DNA of 64,000 bases from Eudromia elegans (lineage: Eukaryota > Chordata > Aves > Tinamiformes > Tinamidae): NCBI GenBank assembly GCA_003342815.1, contig PTEX01000412.1, positions 245,543-309,542 of the forward strand, given 5' to 3'. The notes beneath the pieces are model-generated. The model did not search any database and was not told the DNA's origin. It saw only the letters and a list, made by a program, of their open reading frames with translations. A program made the translations under genes and the position numbers. Of the stretch, positions 28,801-47,827 are shown piece by piece. How positions within the stretch are numbered: position 1 is the first letter of the stretch; each line of letters starts with the position of its first letter.

Positions 28801-31159
28801 GCTGAATTCCTCTGCCAAAACTATTTGTTGTGTTATTGCCCAGCTGCTCAGCAACGTGTTGGCGATTTGCGTCCCCTGTTCTGCATGGACCTGCCTCAAG
28901 CCCGAGAGAGAAAACCAGACTCGAGAGGTTTTGCTCTGCTACTTACATGCTCTGGTTTAGCAAGTGGTTTTGGGAGCGGATTCGGGTGATTAGTCCGGTC
29001 CTTTAAATAGGGTCTGTGGAAAGTCAAACAAAATCAGGGTATTTAACAGCGGCCGCAGGAAAGGCCAAGTATCCAAAGCACCTCGGGTTGTTTCAGCCAG
29101 AGCTTACAAGGAGCTTTCCTGAAACCAGAAAGATGTCAAGGAAATGTGTTGTAACATGAATGATTTTTCTATTGTGTGGCAACAGCAAGGCAGCACGAAA
29201 GGTCGACAGCCAACGTCACCTAAGGCATGACTTCCGCTGGCAGCAAAAGTAATGAAAACGGTTTAAGCAGCAGATGAGGGTGCACAGAAATTAACCAAGC
29301 CTGATTTTATCTATAGAGAAGGATTTTGAATCTCCTTTTCTTATCAAAGTTCTGTTTTTTTCTGTTCTCTAATCCTGCTTCCCTGTGTCTTTCCCCCATG
29401 GGCAAATTTTATGGTTTCCTTTTGAGCAGAACACACCAGTTTGTGTCTTTACAAATAAGGGAGTATCCCCTCAGTCCGGAATAAATGCAGGGAGGAGACT
29501 GAGCAGAGCCAGGAGTGAGGGGGACAAAGGAGCCAGGGGACCTCGGGTGAGAAGAGCTGGCAGGAGGCAGGAGTTGGGTGTAGGAGAACGGGAAGCTTGT
29601 GACTCCTGAGTACCTTGGGCAATGGGGAAAAGGAGAGGGTTAACCTCGTCAGGGAAACTAGGATAAAAGGGGGCTGTGACCTCCAGCACTTGGAGAGATC
29701 CCACAGGGAAATGCCCGGTGGACTCTCCCTTCATTCAAATAAAATTATAGGATCCTCTCTGTCTCCTTTTGGGACATTTGGTTCTTGATTGTGAGATTTT
29801 CCGCACACTTTGGACTAGAACGTCAGGAGAAATTCTCACTGCAACCACGAGATCTTTCAAGTGCTCAGATTTGCTGGATGAAGCAGCAGGTTCAATTAAA
29901 GGCTTTGGGAAAAGATGTCTCGCTTCTCTCGGCCTGCAAATGAATTGAAAACGTCCCTTTCTGATATTCATCTAGCCCAGAAAGGGCTTTTAAAAAGCAG
30001 CAGTCCAACCTGAACCGCTCTTTGAGATTCAGTTGTGCCTTTGTTGTGTGAAGCTGAGATTTTGGGTCTGGTAGTGTGGAATTTTTGACAGAGCCAAAAG
30101 CTGAGATGAGAAAAATCTCACAAACTTGGAAAATACCCACAAGAGACCACAGCAGCAAATCTCAGTATTCAAACCATTTCTTTGCTCTTGCTGCCTGTAA
30201 CTCTACAGGGCACGGCCTGGGTGCTGCGGGCTGCAGTTTTCTCTGGTCCCTGCCTTGACAGGAGAACGCTGCAAAGAGGCAAACCTCTCTTCCCCACGCA
30301 CGCAATGCGGAGAGAAGGTGCCAATAGTGGCGGCCCAGGGAGAATCAGCCCTACATCCTCCCAACTTACTTTGCACTTGGGCCTTTTAGCTTTCCTTTGG
30401 CTGCCAGGTACTCCTGGAGTCGTCGCCTTCGCTCCTCTACAAAGAGACCGCAGGTAAACGCGGCGCCCGCACCGCGGCCTCGTTAGTTTGAGCGCTAACG
30501 AGGTTCTCCTGCATTGGCAGCACCGAAGTGCTGCACGAGCCCCCCCCGAGCGCCCTGCCTGAGCCAGGCAATGCTGTTCCCAGGAACACTCCATCAACAT
30601 CCCCTTTTTTCCAGAATATTTCCACACGTTACATATATATATGTAACATGTATATATAACATGTATACGTTATATATATATGTGTATATATATGTATATA
30701 TATGTATATATACATATATATATGTAACATGTATATGTAACATATATATATATAATATCTTTATTTTCTAGGGCTTGTCTAATCCCGGGCCCAAAGGAGC
30801 TGCCCCGCACGCAGCACCCCTCTCTCGGTGTCACCCCTCCATCGCTGTCCAGCTCCTGCGGGTAATTCCCGTCCCCAAACTCCCCCGACCCCCTGCTCCC
30901 CACGTCACCCCCTCGTGTCCTAAAGGGCTCCCAGTTGTCCCTCCCCCTGCAGCTCTCTGCTAAAAGGCCCCCCCATTTCCAGCATCCCCCGCAAGGCCCT
31001 GACTCCNNNNNNNNNNNNNNNNNNNNNNNNNNNNNNNNNNNNNNNNNNNNNNNNNNNNNNNNNNNNNNNNNNNNNNNNNNNNNNNNNNNNNNNNNNNNNN
31101 NNNNNNNNNNNNNNNCCCGGCCCCTCACCTTGCGCCGCGGCGCCCCCCGCCCGCTCCAT
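25809..31159 (-). CDS. CKAP2L: CKAP2L, cytoskeleton-associated protein 2-like, complete
   Basis: Microtubule-binding mitotic spindle protein (also called radmis). Eight minus-strand exons give 748 aa (human 745): 31159-31129, 30436-30370, 29013-28947, 28605-27518, 27291-27093, 26972-26817, 26519-26110, 26037-25809. The N-terminus has the conserved RRRRLQEYLAAKGKLK block. The large exon 4 is basic and Ser/Pro-rich with a KEN box (NKENF, 28251-28243), the APC/C degradation signal known in this protein. The C-terminal CKAP2 domain starts at RQLQEWLASKGKSYKRPPM and includes ERYARFWVCKAKLLARAGPFD and RRSQRIERAGSRYP. Exon 7 is longer than in human because a 110-bp segment with plausible splice ends stays open; removing it would break the frame. 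The N run lies inside intron 1, so the protein is intact. Expected to be cell-cycle regulated. Confidence 0.95.
27300..27392 (-). mobile_element. CR1 LINE fragment (3' end) beside a CKAP2L exon
   Basis: The plus strand reads ATCATGGAATCC, then GGTTGGAAGGGACCTCTAGA and GGTCATCTAGTCCAACCCC, then AGGGTCACCTAGAGCA. This is the reverse complement of the avian CR1 3' end. Its terminal repeat ends about 7 bp from the splice acceptor of CKAP2L exon 5 (27293-27292). It is in the same orientation as CKAP2L. Confidence 0.85.
29365..30369 (-). other. CKAP2L intron 2, remainder
   Basis: Unique AT-rich intron sequence. One stretch (29470-29810) has a loose resemblance to a long terminal repeat but could not be supported (see rejected items). 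No exon is recognised. Confidence 0.4.
30631..30763. repeat. AT/TA-rich palindromic microsatellite in CKAP2L intron 1
   Basis: About 130 bp of alternating TA with interspersed ACATGTA and GTATAC blocks. Much of it is self-complementary and could fold into long hairpins. It lies about 240 bp from the assembly gap. Confidence 0.9.
31007..31115. other. Assembly gap (109 N)
   Basis: A run of undetermined bases within CKAP2L intron 1, between the TA-rich repeat and exon 1. Flanked by GC-rich sequence. No coding sequence is missing, because exon 1 is complete to the right of the gap. Confidence 0.99.
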
Positions 31160-31330
31160 GACGGGCAAGCGCCTCAGACGCACCCAACCGTCCGTCCGCC
31201 GCCGGCAACCGCCGCGGGCGCTCATTGGCCGCGGCCCGCTTCGAACCGGCCAATGGGAATCGCAAGGGGGAGGGAGCGGTGGTAGAAGGCAGTGGCGATT
31301 GGTGTAGAGGGGCTGGAGGGGCGGGGACAA
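31160..31330 (-). promoter_or_regulatory. CKAP2L: CKAP2L promoter with G2/M-type elements
   Basis: CpG-rich, no TATA box. It contains ATTGG at 31224-31228, TTCGAA (a CHR-type element) at 31240-31245, CCAAT at 31250-31254 and ATTGG at 31298-31302. CHR plus several NF-Y boxes is the known arrangement of cell-cycle promoters bound by DREAM and B-MYB-MuvB, matching a spindle protein. Confidence 0.6.
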
Positions 31331-33010
31331 GCTGGGCGGGAGGAGATGGAAGCGGAGCGGCGGCCTCGGAGCTCTCGTGAGGCCCGCGGGGCCTTCGGTG
31401 TGGCCGCGGGGCCTGCACAGAGGCCCTGGTGGGATGCATGAAGCCCCGTAGTGCCCCGCTAAAAACGCAGCCTTCCGCACCGAGAGGGAGCGAGGAAATA
31501 AGGACACATTGTACGGCTTTGGGTAAAACGCGCCGGTGCGTTTCCCGTGCCCTCGTGTCCCCTCCTTCCTCAAGGTGGCAGCAGGACATCAGCGATACCC
31601 TGGAGCCACCTCGGTGGCTGCTCCCCAGAGTGGACGGGGGCCTGGTTGGCAGCAACGGGGTGCTCGTGCTGGGTGACTCCTCGGTCCTTTGCAGGCGAGT
31701 GAGAAGAGGCCCCAGCGCCGCTCTTGGAGACGGAGGAAGCGGCTCTTGCGGCCTCCTTGTCACCCACCGGCACCGCGGAGCCCGTGGGGGGCCGCACTCC
31801 CCTAGGGCCCCGTGGGGCCGCATGCACGGAGGGTGCACGTGAGAGCCCCTTTGCCCCATGCCCAAGGAGGTGCCAGGGGGCAGCGCGACAGCCCGCGGGG
31901 CTCCCCCCGCCCTGCGCGCTCAGAGGCTCCGCGGTGCCACGCGACGCCCCGTGGGTTTTCCCCGTTTCTGTGCACACGGATATGGTGCCCCAAGACCCCT
32001 GTGCACAGGGGCGGGCGGCCCTAGGGGCTTTCATGGGGCCCCTCGAGGCCTCTGGGCACTCAGGTCCAAGCGGTTCCCTCCGGACCTTCGTGCGGCCTCC
32101 GTGTGCACAGGGCCAGACTAGGGCTGCTTGGGATTGGAAGAAACCATCGTTAGCCCCAGGACTGTTAATTTGATTTCCTCCAAACAAGATGCCCAGTGCA
32201 AGCAAGGCAAAACCACGTGTGCGTTGGCACTGCCGGTCTCCGGAATCGGCTCTGCTGTGGGGAAGGAGCCGGCGGATCTGGGGGAAGCAGCTGTGGAAGA
32301 AGCACCTGCAGGTGAGTTTGGCACGTGCCGGTTGCTTGCACATCTGTAACAGGCTTCAAAGTGGGTTTTCCATAGGGATGAACTAGGCTTTTGCACCCCT
32401 TGGCTTAAAGAACCGGGGATCGGGTGCTCTGGGGTTTGCTGGGTGCAGAATTGGAGCTGGTCTTTTGTGTGTTGTTGTTTGGTTGCTCCTTTTTCTCTTT
32501 TCTCCCCCCCTGAAAGCACCCCGACCTTTCCAACAGGAGCAGCCCGGGCAGCTCCAAGCATCTTCCTCACACCTAAGACTGAGGTCCACTCTGGACCTTG
32601 GGCTTTTTGAGCCACCCAGCTCCACTTTTCCCAGGCTCTGAGTCCCAGTTTAAGGCTCAGCAAATGGCAGGAGGAGTGTTGCCACGGGATAATTCTTATT
32701 TTCGGCTCCTTATTCCAAGTTTTCTCCTTTGCACGGAACAGGAGTGGATGGGAGAAGCGGGGTTGCTGCTGGTGCTCAGCTTTGTACCCAAACCCTCTTT
32801 GGGGACCAACAAGCACCGCTCTCTCCGTGATGGCACGGGAAGACAGCCCAGTGTAAATCCCAGGGAGCATCCCGCAGGATGCAGAGCAGCTGGAGACAGG
32901 TCCCAAGGCTCTGGAAGGGCCTCCAGGCTCTGCGTTTCCATCCCCATCCCGTTTCCCCAAACCCAGCGCCACTCCCACAAATCAAAGACACTCCAAATGT
33001 CGCCGGGTTG
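31331..33010 (+). other. CKAP2L-ARID5A spacer with a possible divergent plus-strand transcript
   Basis: No recognised gene. On the plus strand there is a good acceptor (TCCTTTGCAG) ending at 31695 and a strong donor (CCTGCAG|GTGAGTTT) at 32310/32311. These could belong to a non-coding transcript leaving the CKAP2L promoter. Open frames here resemble no known protein. Confidence 0.3.
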
Positions 33011-33026
33011 GGATCATCTGCCCAGT

Positions 33027-33640
33027 TTTATTTTGGGTGCCACTTTCAGCACCAGCTCAGTGGAGCTCCTGGCCCGTTTTCTGCAGATATCCAAGGAGTG
33101 GATATCTGCAGAGCCTCTAGGCTCCCACCTCATCCCAGACCCTTGGGGAGCCCAAATAACCCCAGGAAATCCCGGCTTGAGGCAACACAGGTTGTATTTT
33201 CATTTGGTTTCTCTAAAAATAAATTGCATTGCTTGAATAGGAAGGAACTGGGGCTCCAGGCTGGGAATAACGGAGCATCCTGGGCTCCCCGAGCACAGAG
33301 CAGCCAGCCAGGAACGGATCTGGCTCGGCCTCCTCCCTGTGTCCCCGGCCAAGTGCTTCCAGCATCCGGCACTTTTAGCAAAATAGAAACCTCTGCAATT
33401 CACTTTGCTCCCTTTGTTTTATATATATATATATATAAATATATATATATATATCTCCATGAGATACTGGTCACTGGAATACAACGTCGGATACAAACGA
33501 CTCTTAAGGAAAACCAGCCCCGCGCCGGAGCGCGTCTCTCCCAGTTCCCATCGTGGCAGCGGCTCCGAAGCTGGGGCTGCTTTTGGGGTCCACCCCCGTG
33601 TGCCAACCACGTGGACCGGGGACAAGCGCGTCCCCGGGCG
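33027..33640 (-). terminator. ARID5A: ARID5A 3' UTR with poly(A) signal and AT palindrome
   Basis: The stop codon is at 33641-33643. On the minus strand the poly(A) signal appears as TTTATT at 33027-33032, giving a ~0.6 kb 3' UTR. It contains an almost perfect AT palindrome at 33420-33454 that would form a long hairpin in the RNA. Confidence 0.55.
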
Positions 33641-36126
33641 CTACAGCGCGCTGTGCCGGTAGAAAGCCGACTGCGCCGGCCACCCGTAGAGCCGTTGCCG
33701 CAGGGAGCCCTCGTAGGGATAGCGGCCACCTCCGGAGGCCCGCAGCCGGCCCGGCGGCGTCGGAGCAGCCACCAGGGGCCTGGGAAAAGCCGGGATGAGC
33801 ACGGGCTGGACAGGGGACGGGCGCTCCGGGGCGCTGCCCGTGCTCAGCGGCAAGTGCAGCATCGCGCCCTTGTAACCGTCCGGCGGCCCGGCGCCGAGCG
33901 GGGCTGCATAGGTGGCTACCACCGCCTTGGGTTTGGCCAGCAGGTGCCCAGCGCCCTTCTCGCGCTCGTCGGCCTCCTTGCCGAAGCGGGAGGTGGCTGG
34001 GAAGGCCAAGGACTCATCCCGCGTGGGCGCCGAGGCGGCCCCGGGGGGCACCCAGCAGGCTTGGACGGCGGCCAAGGTGGCACATGGGCCACCGCGGGCG
34101 CCTGCCCCCAGCGCCCCGCTCCATCCCGGCTCCGACAGCTCTGGCGATCCGCAGCGGCGGCCGCGCGCCGCGTGGCAGCCCGGGCCCGGCAGCGCCTCGG
34201 GGCCGTACGCGTGGAAGCAGCCCGTGAAGACGGCGGGAGCCGCGGGCAAGTGGCTCTGGCGCCCCGTGGCTCCAGGCGCCTCTGGGCTCTGGTGCTCGTC
34301 CCACTGGGAAGCGGTGGGCTCGGCGGGCCGGCTCTCGGGGCAGTGGCGCTTGGGGTGGTGCAGAGCCTCCTCCTTGCTCACGTGGGCCAGCAGCTTCTTC
34401 TTGGCCAGGGGGGACATGACGGTGCGGGGGCCCTTGGCAGGGAGGCTGCAGAAGAGGCGCTGGTTGGTCTCCACGGGGCCCAGCTCCAGAGAAGCCACCA
34501 CCGCAGGGCCACTGGGTCCCTCCAGCGGCCACCTCCGCTCGGGAGCATCCATGGTGGCATCTCCACCAGCTTCTGGCGCAGCCACTGCCTCTACTTTGGC
34601 CTGGTCCGTGGGCACCTGTGGACAGGGAGACACGGTCCATGGGCGCCGTCACCCAGTGGTCAGGGACCGGGCTCAATGGCCCCGTACCTGCTCCCGGCTC
34701 TTCTCCTTCCGGGACCTCCTGGTCTTCTCGGCGGGCTCGTGGCCACCCTTGGAGCCCTTGTACTGCCGGCGGGGCTTGGCGGGCGGCAGCGGCTTGTCCT
34801 CCTCCCCCTTGAGGTGCCGCACGTAGGGCAGCACCAGCCTGGGGACGGCGGGCGCCGGTGACGGAGGCCGCCCCGGCACGTCCCCGTGGCCACCGCACTC
34901 CCCTCCCTTTACCTCTCGTAGTGGCGGCGGGTGCAGGTGGCGGCGCTGGTGCTGCCGGGGCTGCCGCCCAGCTCGTCGTAGACGTTCTTCCAGAGCCGGC
35001 GGCCCGTCACGAGCTCGTAGGCGCCCAGCTTCTCCACGGCCTTGTAGATCTTCCACAGGTTGACTGGCGAGGAAGAGGAGGCTGGGCGCAAAGGCTCCAC
35101 GCGGACGCCCCGGCAAGGCGGGAATGGGAGTGGGTCTTACTCTGCTTGAAGCCCAGGTGCGGGATCCTCTCGATGGGCGTGCGGCGCTCCTTCATGAACT
35201 GGTAGAGGCTCACCAGGAAGGCCTCCTCTTCCTCCTTCTCGCCAACCGCCTTCAGCCTCCCCTCCTCATCCTCAGGGCCGCCGGATGCCTCCGGCTCCTG
35301 GCAAAAACGCCCCCGGAGGCAGTGGGGAAACTGAGGCAGCGCCCGGGATTGCAAGTAATAACCGCCCCCCCATCGCCCCCATCCTGTTCCCCGGGGTGGG
35401 GGGGTTAACGAGCCACTTGCTTCGTTAGCCCGGGCTTGCCGCCAACTCGGTCAAAGCGCCGGAGCCGGGAGCGCGCGGAGCGTTTTCCAGGAAAAGCCAA
35501 GGGCAGGAATTCTTGCGCTCGCCCTCCCCCCGCCGGCGGCCGCCTCCTCCTCCTCCTCGCGGGGCTAAAAATGTTCCGCGCTTGTTTTTGTTCGGCGTTT
35601 TCCGGCCTTCTCGGACCCGCTGCTATTTTTGGGCAAAAGCGGCCGCTCGGCGCCGCTGCTTTTGCCGCTCCTCGGGCTTTCCGGAGCCTGCGGATCCCGG
35701 CGCTCCGCAGTGAAGTCCAGCACGTGGGAAAGCCAGAGCCGCAGCCGCCTGAGCCGGGTTTATCCGAGGGCTCCGGGCTCCTTTTTCCCCTCCGCCCCAG
35801 TAGCCCTTTCTCTTCCTCCCATGAAACTTTTGGTTTCTCTTCTGCTTTTTGATGGGAAATGGGGGCCCTTGGAGGCTCACACACCCCTCCCCAGCATCCC
35901 GCTTCGCCAGGAGGCACCAGAGCCTCCACGGGGCAGGATTAGCGAAGCTCCAACCTATTTTTTTTGAGCATTTTTGGGAGAAGTTGCTTATTTTTGGAGC
36001 GTTTTTCTATTTGGGGGCTTCTTAGGGGGGGTTCCTTCGGGCACTCACCGGTGGCTCCGCGGTGCCTTCGTCTCCCTGGCTTTTGGGCTCATCCTCCGGC
36101 CGAGTTTGGCCGCTCTCCTCTTCCAT
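33641..36126 (-). CDS. ARID5A: ARID5A, AT-rich interaction domain protein 5A, complete
   Basis: ARID-domain nucleic-acid-binding regulator; in mammals it represses or activates transcription and stabilises inflammatory mRNAs such as IL6. Five coding exons give 503 aa (human 594): 36126-36049, 35297-35141, 35063-34913, 34838-34688, 34615-33641. The ARID domain covers about residues 45-140, with EAFLVSLYQFMKER, IPHLGFKQINLWKIYKAVE, GRRLWKNVYDELGGSPGSTS and RRHYERLVLPYVRHLKG. The single large last exon has MSPLAKKKLLA and the family C-terminus with YKGAMLHLPL and VLIPAFP. Exon 2 begins at 36146 after a long pyrimidine tract, with its ATG at 36126; non-coding exon 1 probably ends at 36508. An alternative first exon may exist at 38541. 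NCAPH nearby agrees with human 2q11. Confidence 0.94.
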
Positions 36127-36429
36127 GGCTGGATTCAAGCCGGGGGCTGCTCCGGGAATGGGGGGGGAGAGGGGGATGGAAAAGGGGGATAAATCAGGAT
36201 GCCGATCCCAAACTCCTCCGAATGGACAGAGATTTCCCGTGGCATCACTCGCCGGGCACTGAAATCCGCTGACTTTGGAGCCCGGCGGGTGATGCCGCGA
36301 GCGGGTGCTACAGCGTGGCCCCTCCCGGAGAAAAAAAAAATAACGTTAAAAACATAGAGAATTTCCCCAAAATTGGGAAAAGAAGCGGGTTTTACTCGGG
36401 GGAAACTGAGGCAGCGCTCGGAGATGGAC

Positions 36430-36710
36430 GGGAGGGGTGAATGGAACCCCCCCCTCGCCCCTCCTCTCTACTCCCCCCCCGCCGATGCCGGTACCGGTGC
36501 CGCTCACCCGCCGCCGCCGTGCCCGCGCCACGTGACTACCCGCCGCGCCCGCGCGGGGGACACGCCCCCTGGGCGGCCATTGGGCGGTGCCGCCACGCCC
36601 CCCTCGGCCATTGGGCGCGCCCCGCCGGTCAGTCACGCCCCCGCCGGGCGCGCCCCCCTCCCGCCCTCTCTCGGCGCAGGGCATGCTGGGAGTTGTAGTC
36701 CTGCTCCTGT
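36430..36710 (-). promoter_or_regulatory. ARID5A: ARID5A CpG-island promoter and non-coding exon 1
   Basis: A dense CpG island. A minus-strand donor GCGG|GTGAGC ends exon 1 at 36508. Upstream are two ATTGG boxes at 36579-36583 and 36610-36614, several GCCACGCCCCC and GGCGTGTCCCC type GC boxes, and at 36681-36700 a ZNF143/THAP11 element (minus strand ACTACAACTCCCAGCATGC). Confidence 0.65.
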
Positions 36711-36730
36711 AGTTCCCAAGACTCCGGCAC

Positions 36731-37050
36731 GAGTGTGCAAAGGTGTGCAAGGGCGTGCATGTGTGTGCAAAGGGGTGCGTGTGTGTGCAAAGGTGCGCAT
36801 GGTTGTGCAAGGGCGTGCAACGGAGAAAGGGTGTACAAAGGTGTGCATGCATGTGCAAGGGCGTGCAAGGGTATGTAAAGGTGTGTGCATGGGTGTTCAT
36901 GCATGTGCAAGGTTCTGCAAAGTTGTGCATGCGTGCGCAAGGGTGTGCAAGGATGTGCATGTGTGTGCAAAGTTGTGCATGCATGTGCAAGGATGTGCAT
37001 GTGTGTGCAAGCACGCGCACGCTTATTCAGGTGCATTCCTGCATGTATGT
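36731..37050. repeat. GTGTGCAAGG-type tandem repeat
   Basis: About 320 bp of ~11-12 bp units such as GTGTGCAAGG, GTGCATG and GTGTGCAAAG in variable order, ending in degenerate copies. Both strands stay open in some frames (Val/Cys/Lys-rich on plus, His/Thr/Cys/Pro-rich on minus), a result of the unit sequence and not of coding. Confidence 0.9.
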
Positions 37051-38040
37051 CCTGCGGTGTAGTTGAAGGGGTGCGGCGGGTGGTACACGCGTGTGCACCG
37101 CGTGCATTCGCGCAAGCAGCTGCACACGCGTGTGCACCAGACACGTGTGCACGGCGCTCCCTACTGCCCCCCACCACCAGCCAGTCCCAGCACTCCAACT
37201 GCCTGGATGGGGAGGGGGGCTCATCCAGCTTCCCGCTCTCATTCCCGTTATTCCCCAAACCACTTCCGGACACCAACACAACCAGCGATCGCGGTCAGCC
37301 CCAAAGACCAAGAAATTTCAATTCCTGCCCCAAAACCCACATAAATGCGGGAGGGGGACGGGACAGGGGGACATTTGGCTGCGCTGAGAGTTTTACCGCT
37401 CCGGTTCGGAGCCCGTTTACAGGCAGCGCGAGGCCTGAGAAGAAACCACTGACGTTATTTCCTCCCCTTCTGGTTCACACCGCGGAAGAGCAGGAAATTG
37501 GACCAGGGCCTCACACACGGCCCAGCGCTTTCCGGGTGGAAAAGCAGCGATTTTGGCTAAACCGCTCCAGTTGGCATGAAAATAATTCCTTTTTTTTTTT
37601 TTCGGCATCGCGTATATTGGCCAAGTACAGAGCCGCTCGCTTGGGCTCATTCCACTGGGGCAGAGGGATGCGGCCCCTTGGCCCTGTGGTTAGAAAGGCT
37701 TGAACGGGGGGGCAAATTTGGCTATTTTTCGTTTTTTTTTAACATAGTTTCGGTATTTTCCCCCACTTTGCTCCAACCCTCAGCGCTTCCCGGCAACGTC
37801 GCGTCCCCGGGAGGGGGTGGGGTGCGCCGGGAGAGATTTGCAGTTAGAAAAGCGAGCGAGAAATAACTAACTAAATAACTAAATAAATATATAGATCGGA
37901 GATTAAAAAAAAAAAAAGGAAAAGAAAGGAAAAAAGAAAAAGAACAAAAAAAGCATCAGAAGAGGAAGAATCAGAGCTTCGAGCGTCACGTCTAGGAATA
38001 GCCCGGGAGCGCTGCCAAGCCATTACAGTGGATGAGTAAT
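37051..38040. other. ARID5A upstream DNA, no gene recognised
   Basis: Mixed unique sequence. It includes decayed GTGCAC/CGTGTGCA repeats up to about 37155, a T run at 37590-37602 and an A/AAG-rich stretch at 37907-37951. No exons or mobile elements are recognised. Confidence 0.4.
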
Positions 38041-39220
38041 CCACTGAAGTCATCCCCCCCCCCGGCCCGCTCCGTGTAAGAGCGTTAAAATCCCGCCCGA
38101 CATCAGCGAGCGCCGCCCGGGTCCCGCCGTGTCCCCCGGCCCGGCCCGGCCCCGGTGCCGCCGTGGGGGCTCCGCAGCGCCCCGTGCTCGGCACCCGCTC
38201 CAAAACCGCGGGGGTGACGCTGGGGCCACTCGGGACCCCCCGAAAAGGGGCGTCCTAAGACCCCCCCCCGCAAGCCCCTTTTCCTGCCTCCCCGCCCGCC
38301 CGCCGCTCCGCACGTGCACCGAGCTGCGTCGGGTCTCGGCTCCGCGCTGGAGCCCGGGACGTGTTTGGGATGGGGCCGAAGGCGGCAAGTCTTCACGCGG
38401 AAGCCGCTCCCGGCGCTTCTCCCGGTGCGGCGGCATCCCGGTGTCCTCCCCGTCCCTCCGCATCCCCTGCCCGGCTCCGCGCGTACTCACGGGCTCCGCG
38501 GGCTCCTCGGAGCGGGGCTGGAGGGCTGCGGGATGAGTCATCCCCCACTCAGGGAAGTGGCGTGTGTGAGTGTGAGTGCGGGTGCGCCATTGACTCTTTC
38601 GTTACCGGAACGCCTGGGCTTTTTTTTGCGGGGGGGAACACAACGGGGGTGCTCTCGGGCGCTGCTTCCCCGAATGAATGTGCAGGGACTTCCCTCGGCC
38701 ACCCGGATCCCCCTCCCTGATCGTCCCTGTCCCCCCCCGCCCCGGTCCCGCTGCGGCTCCGGTCCCTGTCCCGGTGCCGACTCCGCTCCCGGTTCCTCCC
38801 GCGCGCGCGCCCGTGGGCAGCGCGGGCAGATCCCGCCCCTCCCTCTCGAACAAAATAGCCTTTATTTTAATCGCTTTTAACAGCTCCCTTTGCATTTGAT
38901 GCCTTCGTTTCGCTTCGGCAGCGCCGGCGGGGACCGTCGGCGCCAAGAGGCCACGGGGATGGGCGCAGCCGCGTCCCGCTGCAGCCCCCGACGCCGGCGG
39001 GGGGAGGGGGGGGGCACCGGAGGCAGCACCGGCCTCGGAGACCGCCCCCGCCCCGCCCCCCCACCCTCCGACCCCCCTCCGAGCTCCGCGGCTGCCGAAG
39101 AGCCCAAAAATCCCCCCGTGACTCACGCCGGGCCCCGGGGACGAGGGGGAACGGGACAGGGGAGATGCAGCGGGGCCGAAAGCCCCGTGGGAAACCAGGG
39201 GGGAAACGAGGGGGGTTAGG
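38041..39220. promoter_or_regulatory. Second CpG island upstream of ARID5A
   Basis: Over 1 kb of CpG-dense sequence interrupted by a short AT-rich piece at 38855-38900 that holds a minus-strand AATAAA (38863-38868). It contains the candidate alternative ARID5A first exon at 38491-38541. No independent coding gene is recognisable. It may act as an alternative ARID5A promoter. Confidence 0.4.
38491..38541 (-). CDS. ARID5A: Candidate alternative first coding exon of ARID5A
   Basis: On the minus strand an ATG at 38541 opens MTHPAALQPRSEEPAEP, which ends at a strong donor CCC|GTGAGTACG (38491/38490). The phase is 0, so it joins in frame to ARID5A exon 35297-35141 (EPEASGG...). It would then replace the 26-residue start encoded at 36126. 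If spliced instead to 36146 it would meet a stop quickly and act as an upstream ORF. An AP-1 site (TGAGTCA) lies on the start codon at 38534-38540. Confidence 0.4.

Positions 39221-47827
<8,607 letters not shown>

Noticed and set aside
29470-29810. Possible solo LTR in CKAP2L intron 2 (a TATA-like string followed by AATAAA and a T-rich end)
   Set aside because: No matching terminal bases, target-site duplication or second copy could be found; the resemblance may be chance.
32879-34861. 660-codon plus-strand open frame opposite ARID5A
   Set aside because: It is the shadow of the ARID5A last exons and 3' UTR, whose minus-strand protein is clearly homologous.
36743-37066. Cys/Val/Lys-rich frame on plus and His/Thr-rich frame on minus, resembling a metallothionein or histidine-rich protein
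   Set aside because: Pure by-product of the GTGTGCAAGG repeat; no start context, splice sites or conserved pattern.
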